From the NCBI GenBank assembly GCA_018380885.1, contig JAGZSY010000003.1, forward strand, positions 1 to 64,000: a stretch of DNA of 64,000 nucleotides. Reading direction: 5' to 3'. Position 1 is the stretch's first letter; each line of letters begins with the position of its first letter. The translations under genes and the position numbers were made by a program. The stretch comes from Enterocloster asparagiformis. GTDB taxonomy: Bacteria; Bacillota; Clostridia; Lachnospirales; Lachnospiraceae. Shown here one piece after another: positions 54,592-62,432 of this stretch. The notes under the pieces are model-generated. The model ran no database searches, was not told where the DNA came from, and saw only the letters and a list, made by a program, of their open reading frames with translations.

Positions 54592-55545
54592 ATGGCCACT
54601 TCTTTATTCAAGATGCCCTTTGACATCGAAAAGACAAAAATCAAACAGATTTACCGCAGCGAGGAGCTGGATAAAGCCCAGGTGGAGACCATCACCTGCG
54701 GCGAGATGAAGCAGATTTACGGCGAGCTGAAATTCGACCGGCTTCACGAGGACCGCCCCTATACATACACGTCGCTGGTCACCTCCATCGACGGGCGGAT
54801 CGCCTTTACCGACGCGCCCCAGGGCCCGTTGATCGCCAAGATGAACCAGTACGACGGGGACGGAGCCGGGGCGGACTGGTGGATTCTCAACATGCTGCGG
54901 GCCGTGTCCGACGGAGACATCATCGGAGCCGGCACCATGAACGCGGAGCATGATTACACGGCCCATGTATTTTCCCAGGAACTGGAAGATGCCAGAATCG
55001 CGGCCGGGATGCAGCCTGTGCCGTGGAATATTATTTCCTCCCTGGACGCTACGGACATTCCCTTTGACCACGTGCTGTTTAAGACGCCCGAGGTGCCGGT
55101 GATGATCAGCACCTCCAAGGCCGGGATTCCCGTGATTCAGGAGAAGATGAAGGAAGCCTATTACCTGGTGGGACCGGTTGAGGACGTTTCTCAGGTGACG
55201 GACGAGATGATCGCCGCCATGAAGGAGAACCAGGACAAGATTCTGGTGATCGCCACCGGCGACAAAGCGCCGGATTCCAAGGTGGCGCTTTATATCATGA
55301 AGAAATTCGGCCTGGACAAGGTGCTGGTGGAGACTCCCTCCTACATGCATTTCCTGGTGGCCCAGGGACTCATGGACGAGCTGTTTTTCAACTACTCCTG
55401 CATCTATGTGGGCGGCCAGGCGCTGACCATCGGCAAATTCGGGAAGGAGTTCGGCTCCAAGGATCATCCCCACACCCGCATGCTCAGCATCCACACCCAC
55501 AGCGATCATTTCTTCTACTTCCGTCACAAGCTGATTTACGGCTGA
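54592..55545 (+). CDS. RibD C-terminal/dihydrofolate reductase-like reductase
   Basis: A 317-residue protein whose core (YTSLVTSIDGRIAF, LRAVSDGDIIGAGTMNAE, VLVETPSYMHFLVAQGLMDELFFN) matches the RibD-C/DHFR-like fold that binds NADPH and reduces a pyrimidine or pterin-like ring. An N-terminal 45 residues and several inserted loops make it longer than ordinary members. No deaminase domain or riboflavin genes accompany it. In this operon it probably reduces the imported compound or its derivative; the ring identity is unproven. Confidence 0.75.
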   Translation: MATSLFKMPFDIEKTKIKQIYRSEELDKAQVETITCGEMKQIYGELKFDRLHEDRPYTYTSLVTSIDGRIAFTDAPQGPLIAKMNQYDGDGAGADWWILNMLRAVSDGDIIGAGTMNAEHDYTAHVFSQELEDARIAAGMQPVPWNIISSLDATDIPFDHVLFKTPEVPVMISTSKAGIPVIQEKMKEAYYLVGPVEDVSQVTDEMIAAMKENQDKILVIATGDKAPDSKVALYIMKKFGLDKVLVETPSYMHFLVAQGLMDELFFNYSCIYVGGQALTIGKFGKEFGSKDHPHTRMLSIHTHSDHFFYFRHKLIYG

Positions 55546-55573
55546 GGGAGCAGAGGGGAGAGGAGTAAAAAAC

Positions 55574-55921
55574 ATGCCGTGTATACAGATTAAAACAAAC
55601 GTAGAGGCCGCCAAAGACGTGGCGGATCGGATCAAGGCGGGGCTGGGGCAGGCCATCGCCTTCCTCCCGGGAAAGAGCGAGGATTGGCTGATGGTGGCCA
55701 TCGAGGATCACTGCCAGATGTATTTTGGCGGGGAGACGGGCCGCCCCATCGCCATCGCCGAGGTAAAGATTCTGGGAAATACTGTGGACCATGAGGGCGC
55801 GGAGAAAATGACAGGGGAAATGACCCGGATTCTCGGGGAAACCCTGGGCGTCGCGCCCAAGGACCTTTATATTAAATATGAGGCTCTTCCGGACTGGGGC
55901 TGGAATGGAACAAATTTCTAG
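55574..55921 (+). CDS. MIF-type phenylpyruvate tautomerase
   Basis: A 115-residue tautomerase-superfamily protein. After removal of Met the N-terminal catalytic proline would be exposed (MPCIQIKTNV), the C-terminus WGWNGTNF and KDLYIKYEAL match macrophage migration inhibitory factor, and the length is that of MIF. MIF-like enzymes convert keto and enol forms of phenylpyruvate-like acids. As last gene of the NCS2 operon it likely handles an enol or keto intermediate. GGGGAGAGGAG precedes the ATG. Confidence 0.87.
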   Translation: MPCIQIKTNVEAAKDVADRIKAGLGQAIAFLPGKSEDWLMVAIEDHCQMYFGGETGRPIAIAEVKILGNTVDHEGAEKMTGEMTRILGETLGVAPKDLYIKYEALPDWGWNGTNF

Positions 55922-55951
55922 CACTGAGTTTACGGAGATCAGATAGAACGA

Positions 55952-55990
55952 GCGGGACAGCTGCCTGTGATGGCGGCTGCCCCGCTTTTT
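55952..55990 (+). terminator. Terminator of the NCS2 operon
   Basis: GCGGGACAGC (55952-55961) pairs with GCTGCCCCGC (55976-55985) apart from one A-C mismatch, and five T follow. It separates the operon from the MerR gene. Confidence 0.8.
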
Positions 55991-56090
55991 GACGATGCGA
56001 TGCGTTTGAGGCATGTTTCTGGAAACACTCCACTATAACACCAGACTTTTGATCTGTGGTATGATGGTTAAAACAGAAGGAGGCGGACAG

Positions 56091-56834
56091 ATGAATACAT
56101 ACCGCACAGCCCAGGTGGCCCGGATGATCGGCGTCCATCCCAACACGGTCCGGCTCTACGAGGAGCTGGGGCTGATCCCCAGGCCAAAACGCCGTCCAAA
56201 CGGGTACCGCGTGTTCACGGATTTCCATATCGCGCAGCTGCGCCTGGCCCGCACCGCGCTGGAGGTGGAGGTGCTGCAGAGCGGTCTGCGCAAAAACGCC
56301 GTGGAGATTGTTAAAGCATCGTCTAAAGGGGAATTTGACCGGGCGCTGGTATTGGCCGGACGCTATGAGGAAAAGCTGGAGGCCGAGCGAGAAAATGCCG
56401 TGGAGGCGCTGGGCATCGCCGCGGAGATTCTATCCGGCGCGCCCACGGAGCGCGGCCGGACGATGATGACGAGAAAGGAGGCGGCCGAGGATTTGCGGGT
56501 GACGATCGACACCCTGAGAAATTGGGAGTTAAACGGCCTGCTGCGGGTGAAGCGCAGGCAGAACGGCTACCGGGTCTACACCTGTGAGGATATCAGACGG
56601 CTCAAGATCATCCGCGCCCTGCGCTGCGCCAACTATTCCCTGGCGGCCATTTTGCGCATGCTGAGCGCCCTGTCCTGCGACCCCGGCGCGGACATCCGGC
56701 AGGTGATCGACACGCCCGGGGAAAACGAGGACGTCATCTCCGTGTGCGACCGCCTGATCACCTCACTGGACGCCGCGATCAGCAATGCGGCCCAGCTTAA
56801 GGCCCAGATAGAGCGCATGAAGGAACAATTTTAA
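56091..56834 (+). CDS. MerR-family regulator with two helix-turn-helix domains
   Basis: A 247-residue protein. The first MerR-type domain is residues 1-70 (YRTAQVARMIGVHPNTVRLY, with PNGYRVF wing) and a second follows at about 125-190 (TRKEAAEDLRVTIDTLRNWE, NGYRVYTCEDIRRLK). The ATG at 56091 follows AGAAGGAGGCGGACAG. Having two DNA-binding domains in one chain is uncommon and may let one polypeptide bind a whole palindrome. It follows the NCS2 operon after a terminator, and could regulate it or itself. Confidence 0.83.
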   Translation: MNTYRTAQVARMIGVHPNTVRLYEELGLIPRPKRRPNGYRVFTDFHIAQLRLARTALEVEVLQSGLRKNAVEIVKASSKGEFDRALVLAGRYEEKLEAERENAVEALGIAAEILSGAPTERGRTMMTRKEAAEDLRVTIDTLRNWELNGLLRVKRRQNGYRVYTCEDIRRLKIIRALRCANYSLAAILRMLSALSCDPGADIRQVIDTPGENEDVISVCDRLITSLDAAISNAAQLKAQIERMKEQF

Positions 56835-56967
56835 ATTTGAACGGTTGGAAATTTCGCCGTGTCGCTCCGGTTTTGGCGGCTGGAGCCCCTTCACGCCTGC
56901 AAAAGCCCCGGGCCGCTGCGCCAATATCCGGCGGTTTCAAGCCTGGCCTCCGGCTTTGCTGCGCGGC

Positions 56968-57001
56968 GCGGCCCGGCAGGAGCCTCCTCCCGCCGGGCCG
57001 C
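56968..57001. terminator. GC-rich hairpin between convergent genes
   Basis: A 10-bp perfect stem GCGGCCCGGC/GCCGGGCCGC (56968-56977 with 56992-57001) and 14-nt loop, between the MerR stop and the stop of the cell-wall protein gene. No T-run is present on either side. Confidence 0.5.
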
Positions 57002-57025
57002 AGGGCGCCGGATGATTCCCAATCA

Positions 57026-58327
57026 TTATTGCCGCCATGCTCCGCTGCCGTCCACATAGTGTCCGTCCGGCGTGGTCTGGCCGGCGTACATGGCGCCGGA
57101 GCCGTCAAAGCAGTACCACTGGCCGTTGATGTAGTGCCAGCCCGTGTACATGGCGCCGCTGGAATCCAGATAGTACCAGCGGCCGTTTATCTGCTGCCAT
57201 CCTGTGAGCATGGCGCCGCTGGGGTCCAGATAGTACCAGGCTCCGCCGATCAGGCGCCAGCCCGTGAGCATCACGCCGTTTGTCTCCATATAATACCATC
57301 TGTTGTTGATGTATTGCCATCCTGTGAGCATGGCGCCGCTGGGGTCCAGGTAATACCAGGCTCCGCCCAGATTCCTCCACCCGGTGAGCATGGCGCCGCT
57401 GGAATCCAGGTAGTACCATTTTCCGCCGACATTCTGCCAGCCCGTGAGCATCACTCCGTTTGATCCCAGATAATACCACTTGCCGCTGATCTTCTGCCAC
57501 CCGGTGAGCATATAGCCGCTGCCGTTAAAGTAATACCAGGCGCCGTCGATGTTCTTCCAGCAGTCGGCCGGGTAGTCGCCGTTGTGGTAGCGGTACCACC
57601 AGCCCCTCTGGTTCTGAATCCAGCTTCCGTTGCTGTAATTCTCCGCCTCGTAATCCGAAAACGTGCTCTCATCGGAGTAGTCCGACCAGGGGCCGGCCTT
57701 GCCGTCGTAGCGGGCGATGCCGCGGACGCGGAAGGTGTAGTCGCCGCCCCGGGTGATGTCGGTGCGGAAATCGTAGGTGGTCTTGGTGGTGGTCACGGTG
57801 GTCACCAGGCTTTTGTTGCGGTAAAGCCGCACTTCATAGTGCTTGACCCCGTCGATTTCATCCCACATAGCGTAGGAGCCGTCCCACTCCAGTGATCCCA
57901 CCTCGTCGGGCTTGCCCTCAACCCGCTTTAGATACACTTCCAGAGTCAGGCCGCTGCCGCCGTCCAGAACCTTGGCCCGGCGAAACTCCACGCCGCTGCC
58001 GCTGAGCTTGTAATGGCTGGACGAGGTGTAGTAGAAGCGGTATCCGTCTGCTGCGCTCAGGGTCACCGTCACTTCCGGCCGGTCGCCCAGGCGCCACTGG
58101 TCCACATCGTTGGTGTACTCGGCGCTCTCCACTGTGAACTGCTTGCTGGTGGTTTTGGCCGTCACGGTACCGGGGGCCTCCCCGGCTTTGGGCGCCTGAT
58201 CGTAAGAAAATGTGATCCTGGCGTTGTCGATCTTCTCCGCCGCGGCGAAGGCCGTGGTCACGCCCAGGACAGAACAGCTCAGAGATAAAAACAGGCAGCC
58301 CAGAATCATTTTAATAATACCTTTCAT
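57026..58327 (-). CDS. Secreted cell-wall-binding protein with choline-binding-type repeats
   Basis: A 433-residue exported protein. A signal peptide (MKGIIKMILGCLFLSLSC then hydrophobic to AFAAAEK) is followed by about 75 residues of beta-rich sequence, a fibronectin type III-like region (about 135-215) and about nine 20-residue repeats of the type TGWQ-x3-GKWYYL-x3-G-xM, the choline-binding/CW fold that attaches proteins to teichoic acid or glucan. No enzymatic domain is seen, so it may be an adhesin or a scaffold. The ATG at 58327 follows GGGAGGG. Confidence 0.88.
   Translation of the reverse strand: MKGIIKMILGCLFLSLSCSVLGVTTAFAAAEKIDNARITFSYDQAPKAGEAPGTVTAKTTSKQFTVESAEYTNDVDQWRLGDRPEVTVTLSAADGYRFYYTSSSHYKLSGSGVEFRRAKVLDGGSGLTLEVYLKRVEGKPDEVGSLEWDGSYAMWDEIDGVKHYEVRLYRNKSLVTTVTTTKTTYDFRTDITRGGDYTFRVRGIARYDGKAGPWSDYSDESTFSDYEAENYSNGSWIQNQRGWWYRYHNGDYPADCWKNIDGAWYYFNGSGYMLTGWQKISGKWYYLGSNGVMLTGWQNVGGKWYYLDSSGAMLTGWRNLGGAWYYLDPSGAMLTGWQYINNRWYYMETNGVMLTGWRLIGGAWYYLDPSGAMLTGWQQINGRWYYLDSSGAMYTGWHYINGQWYCFDGSGAMYAGQTTPDGHYVDGSGAWRQ
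57070..57575 (-). repeat. 60-bp tandem repeats coding for cell-wall-binding motifs
   Basis: Nine or so units of about 60 bp, each with TAGTACCA or TAATACCA followed by GTGAGCAT(G/C)(A/G)CGCC-like segments on the plus strand. They lie inside the gene at 57026-58327. Such arrays can change copy number by slippage or recombination. Confidence 0.85.
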
Positions 58328-58524
58328 GTCTTTCCCTCCCAAACATTGCTTATAGTATTATTATAGAGAATCGGGCGCCTGTGTTCAATTTCGTTTCATT
58401 TACATTATAATTACATTTTTCTTCCAGTCCCGGAGCGCGTTTATAAATTGCGTTCCCGCCGTCTGTCCCCAGGGGTATGGGGCCGGCTCAGGGCAGTTGA
58501 CGGGAAGGGATTTTCAAATGCGCT

Positions 58525-59676
58525 CTAGCCGTGCATGGAGAGAATCTCAAAGAAAGCTTCAATGGCCTGCATGGAGGCGCCCAGGATGGGGGCGTCGCTG
58601 CCCAGGGTGGAGAGCAGAATCTCCTGGGTGTGGGTGATGGGCAGCACGATGTCTTTCATGATCTCCGGCATCAGGTAGGGCAGGGAGTGGATCAGATGGG
58701 AGTTTAAAATAATGATCTCGCTGTTCATAAAGAAGATAATGTTGGACAGCCCGATGGCCAGGTTGTGGATAAAACGGTCCAGCACATCCAGGGCATCCGG
58801 GTCCTGCTCCTGGACCAGCTCGATGAACTGGTCGATGTCCGTCAGCGGGGCTTCGCGTTTCCGGTTGATTTCCTCCAGCAGAGCCTGGTCCGAGCAGTAC
58901 TGTTCCCAGCAGCCGTATTTTCCGCAGGAACACTGGCGGGTCTCCCGGATATTTACCGTGTGGTGTCCCACCGCGTTGGCAAAGCCCAGATATCCCCGCA
59001 CCAGCTCGCCGCCGGCGATCATGCCGCAGGAGATGACGTCGGTGATGCTTAAAACGGTCATTTCCTGATATTGAGGGTAGAGGCGGGATTCCATGGAGGC
59101 GGCCAGATTTCCGTCGTTGTCAATGTAGACCGGAACGTGGTAGCGCTGGTCCAGCAGGGATTTGATGTCGATGTTGTGCCAGCCCAGCTTGGGGATGAAG
59201 CGGATGACTCCTTCCAGATCAATGATGCCGCGGACGGACAGGCTGATTCCGATCAGCCCGTAGGGACAGGGCGGTATCTCCTTGATCATCCGGTCAATCT
59301 CCTGATAGAGACTGCGGTACACGCAGGCGAAGGCCGGCTCTGTGATGGCGAAGGAGCTGCGCAGCAGAATCTCGTTGTTTAGGTCGGTCAGGATCAGCTT
59401 TACCGACTGAACGCCCATGTCCACGGCGATGCAGTATCCTGCCCGGGCGGACAGCGTCAGGATAATGGGCTTTCTGCCGCCGCTGGAGTCGCCGGTGGTG
59501 GTCTCCTCCACCAGCTTCAGGCTCATCCACTCCTTGACGATGGTGGACACGGTGGCCTTGTTTAAGCCCGTCTCCTCGGAAATCCTGGCCCGGGAGATGT
59601 GCTTTTTGTTCAGTATGTGCTTGATGATGGTCAGCCGGTTGGCGGACCGGATGTCTTTTGTCTGCGATATTTTCAT
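58525..59676 (-). CDS. ROK-family transcriptional regulator (NagC/XylR-like)
   Basis: A 383-residue protein with an N-terminal helix-turn-helix (ISRARISEETGLNKATVSTI) and a ROK sugar-kinase-like domain. AVDMGVQSVKLILTD is the phosphate-binding stretch and the zinc motif CSCGKYGCWEQYCS is intact; NDG-type residues typical of kinases read YIDNDGNLAA. ROK regulators bind sugars and control their catabolic genes. Its own promoter (TTGCGC, 17 bp, TATAAT at 59762-59734) is divergent from gdpP. No target operon for sugars is adjacent, so its regulon is elsewhere. Confidence 0.88.
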   Translation of the reverse strand: MKISQTKDIRSANRLTIIKHILNKKHISRARISEETGLNKATVSTIVKEWMSLKLVEETTTGDSSGGRKPIILTLSARAGYCIAVDMGVQSVKLILTDLNNEILLRSSFAITEPAFACVYRSLYQEIDRMIKEIPPCPYGLIGISLSVRGIIDLEGVIRFIPKLGWHNIDIKSLLDQRYHVPVYIDNDGNLAASMESRLYPQYQEMTVLSITDVISCGMIAGGELVRGYLGFANAVGHHTVNIRETRQCSCGKYGCWEQYCSDQALLEEINRKREAPLTDIDQFIELVQEQDPDALDVLDRFIHNLAIGLSNIIFFMNSEIIILNSHLIHSLPYLMPEIMKDIVLPITHTQEILLSTLGSDAPILGASMQAIEAFFEILSMHG

Positions 59677-59733
59677 GGAAAAATCCCTCCCACTGGTACA
59701 AACCCAACCGGCGCGGTGTAATGTCTACCGGAA

Positions 59734-59840
59734 ATTATACCATACGGGAAAAAAGGGCGCAAGGAATACAGCCTGTCCCGGGGCCGTCCCGGGAGCAAAA
59801 CGCATTTTAAATAGACGAAAAGGCCGTTCTGTGGTATACT
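59734..59840. promoter_or_regulatory. Divergent promoters of ROK regulator and gdpP
   Basis: Minus strand: TTGCGC (59762-59757), 17 bp, TATAAT (59739-59734), for the ROK gene. Plus strand: TAGACG (59812-59817), 17 bp, TATACT (59835-59840), for gdpP 47 bp further on. Confidence 0.65.
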
Positions 59841-59886
59841 GTTTAAGATAGGCGTATTCCGATCGTTTATTTATTGGAGGAAGACT

Positions 59887-61935
59887 ATGAAAGAGAAAGT
59901 AAAGGTACGGGGGAAATTCCGCCTGTATTTACAGTGGCCGCTGTATCTGTCGGCGCTTTTAATTATAGTGAGCCTGATCGTGGGGCTGGTTTCAGTCAAG
60001 GCGGGCATCATTGTGTCCTCGTTTACGGTTGTCTATGTTGGAATCGCGCTGTGGCTCTATTTTTCACGGAAGCGCGGCATCGCCGCAGCCATGGTGGAGT
60101 TCGCCACCGCCTACAACCACATGCAGTACCAGGTGATGAGCGAAATGCTGGTCGCCTACGCGGTGGTGGATGAGAGCGGCCGTCTGCTGTGGATGAACCG
60201 GGAATTTGCCCGCGCCATGGGCGGAGAGAAATCCGCGCCCAAGAACCTTCTGGCTATTTTTCCGGAGATCAAGCGGGAACAGCTGGCCACCGGAGGGGAC
60301 GTGGTGACGCTGCACAGCTCCTACGGCGACCGGAACTACCGCATCGATCTGCACCAGGTGGACATCACCAGGACCGAGGAGGCGGAGGAGGGCCAGCTCC
60401 CGGCTGTCTTTGAGATGGATGTGACGGCTGTGTATCTGCTGGATGAGACCCAGACCCTCAAGTACATGCAGCAGATCAACGACCAGAAGCTGGTGGCCGG
60501 ATTGATTTATCTGGACAACTACGACGAGGCGCTGGAGAGCGTGGAGGAAGTGCGGCGCTCCCTTCTGACCGCCCTGATTGACCGCAAGATCAACAAGTAT
60601 ATCGCCGGAATGAACGGCATTGTGAAAAAGATGGAGAAGGATAAATATTTCTTTGCCATCAAGCAGCAGTATATTCCCAAGATTCAGGAGGACCGTTTCT
60701 CCATTCTGGAGGACGTGAAAACCGTCAATATCGGCAACGACATGGCGGTGACCCTGAGCATCGGCATCGGTATGAACGGCGACACCTACAGCCAGAACTA
60801 CGAGTATGCCAGGACATCCATCGACATGGCGCTGGGCCGCGGAGGCGACCAGGCCGTGGTGAAGGACGCGGATAAGATTCAATATTACGGCGGCAAGGCC
60901 CAGCAGATGGAGAAAACCACCCGCGTGAAGGCGCGCGTGAAGGCTCATGCCCTCAGAGAATTGATGGAGAACAAGGACCGGCTGCTGATTATGGGCCACC
61001 GGCTGTTGGATATCGACTCCTTCGGAGCTGCGGTGGGAATCTACCGCATCGCCATGGCCATGAACAAGAAGGCAAATATCGTGGTCAACGAGGTGACCTC
61101 CTCCGTGCGCCCCATGATGGAGCGGTTCACAGGCGGAGGCGAATACCCGGAAGATATGTTTTTGACCGGCCCCAAGGCCGCGGAGCTGGTGGACGGCGGC
61201 ACCATGCTGGTGGTGGTGGATGTGAACCGTCCCAGCATCACCGACGAGCCGTCGCTGCTCAAGCTGATCAAGACCATTGTGGTGCTGGACCATCACCGGA
61301 CCAGCAGCGAGATTATCGACAATGCGGTGCTCTCCTATGTGGAGCCCTACGCGTCCTCCGCCTGTGAGATGGTCGCGGAGGTATTGCAGTATATCATGGA
61401 TGGGATCAAGGTGCGGCCGGCAGAGGCGGACGCCATGTACGCCGGAATCGTGATTGATACCCAGAATTTTACAAATCAGACGGGCGTGCGCACCTTTGAG
61501 GCCGCCGCCTACCTGCGCAGAAGCGGCGCGGATATCACCCGTGTGCGCAAGCTGTTCCGGGAAAATATGGTGGACTACCAGGCCAAGGCCGAGGCGGTTC
61601 GGCTGGCGGAGGTCTATATGGACTCCTTCGCCATCAGCGTGTGTCCCTCCGACGGACTGGACAGCCCGACGATTATCGGCGCCCAGGCGGCCAACGAGCT
61701 GCTGGAGATCAGGGGGATCAAGGCCTCCGTGGTGCTCACGCCCTACAACGGGGTGATCTATTACAGCGCCCGGTCTATCGACGAGGTCAACGTGCAGGTG
61801 ATGATGGAGAAGTTGGGCGGCGGCGGACACCGCACCATCGCCGGGGCGCAGATTCCGGACATCACCGTGGAGGAAGGCAAAGAACGCCTGAAAGCAGTTA
61901 TCCGGCAGATGCTGGAGGCAGGCGAAGTATCATAA
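59887..61935 (+). CDS. gdpP: Cyclic-di-AMP phosphodiesterase GdpP (DHH family)
   Basis: A 682-residue membrane protein. Two N-terminal membrane helices (about 15-57), a PAS-like region, a degenerate GGDEF domain and C-terminal DHH/DHHA1 domains (about 345-660) with VVLDHHRT and a late GGGGHRTIAGAQ are in the order of GdpP, which breaks down cyclic di-AMP. The GGDEF motif is lost and replaced by sequence near GLIYLDNYDEALESVEE, as usual for the family. GGAGGAAGACT precedes the ATG. It heads the gdpP–rplI–dnaB run common in Firmicutes. Confidence 0.93.
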   Translation: MKEKVKVRGKFRLYLQWPLYLSALLIIVSLIVGLVSVKAGIIVSSFTVVYVGIALWLYFSRKRGIAAAMVEFATAYNHMQYQVMSEMLVAYAVVDESGRLLWMNREFARAMGGEKSAPKNLLAIFPEIKREQLATGGDVVTLHSSYGDRNYRIDLHQVDITRTEEAEEGQLPAVFEMDVTAVYLLDETQTLKYMQQINDQKLVAGLIYLDNYDEALESVEEVRRSLLTALIDRKINKYIAGMNGIVKKMEKDKYFFAIKQQYIPKIQEDRFSILEDVKTVNIGNDMAVTLSIGIGMNGDTYSQNYEYARTSIDMALGRGGDQAVVKDADKIQYYGGKAQQMEKTTRVKARVKAHALRELMENKDRLLIMGHRLLDIDSFGAAVGIYRIAMAMNKKANIVVNEVTSSVRPMMERFTGGGEYPEDMFLTGPKAAELVDGGTMLVVVDVNRPSITDEPSLLKLIKTIVVLDHHRTSSEIIDNAVLSYVEPYASSACEMVAEVLQYIMDGIKVRPAEADAMYAGIVIDTQNFTNQTGVRTFEAAAYLRRSGADITRVRKLFRENMVDYQAKAEAVRLAEVYMDSFAISVCPSDGLDSPTIIGAQAANELLEIRGIKASVVLTPYNGVIYYSARSIDEVNVQVMMEKLGGGGHRTIAGAQIPDITVEEGKERLKAVIRQMLEAGEVS

Positions 61936-61965
61936 AGATTATTACTGAAAGGAAGTTGAGAGACT

Positions 61966-62412
61966 ATGGATATCGTATTGTTAGAGGACGTTAAGGCGCT
62001 GGGCAAAAAGGGACAGATCGTCAAGGTAAACGACGGCTACGCCCGCAATTTTATTCTGCCCAAAAAGCTGGGTGTGGAAGCCACATCTAAGAATTTAAAT
62101 GATCTGAAGCTGCAGAAGGCCAACGACGCCAGGCTGGCTGCGGAGCAGCTGGCGGCCGCTCAGGAATTGGCCAAGAAGGTGGAGGCATCCCCCGTCACCG
62201 TGTCCATCAAGGCCGGCGAGGGCGGGCGCACCTTCGGTTCCGTGTCCACCAAGGAGATCGGCAAGGCCGTGAACGATCAGCTGAAGCTGGATATCGACAA
62301 GAAAAAGATGGTCCTGACCGATCCGATCAAGACCCTGGGAACCTTTGAGGTGCCGGTTAAGCTGCACAAGGATGTGACCGCCAAGCTGACCGTTAAGGTT
62401 GTGGAGGCCTGA
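61966..62412 (+). CDS. rplI: 50S ribosomal protein L9
   Basis: A 148-residue L9. The N-terminal domain starts [21 protein letters not shown] and contains [17 protein letters not shown], followed by the long connecting helix and the C-terminal RNA-binding domain ([13 protein letters not shown]). It follows gdpP after 30 bp and precedes dnaB by 20 bp. Part of the large ribosomal subunit. Confidence 0.97.
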   Translation: MDIVLLEDVKALGKKGQIVKVNDGYARNFILPKKLGVEATSKNLNDLKLQKANDARLAAEQLAAAQELAKKVEASPVTVSIKAGEGGRTFGSVSTKEIGKAVNDQLKLDIDKKKMVLTDPIKTLGTFEVPVKLHKDVTAKLTVKVVEA

Positions 62413-62432
62413 CAGACAGGAGAGATGGAGAC

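Noticed and set aside
57070..57575. CRISPR-like regular repeat array
   Set aside because: The 60-bp periodicity has no spacers and lies in frame inside a gene coding for choline-binding-type repeats.
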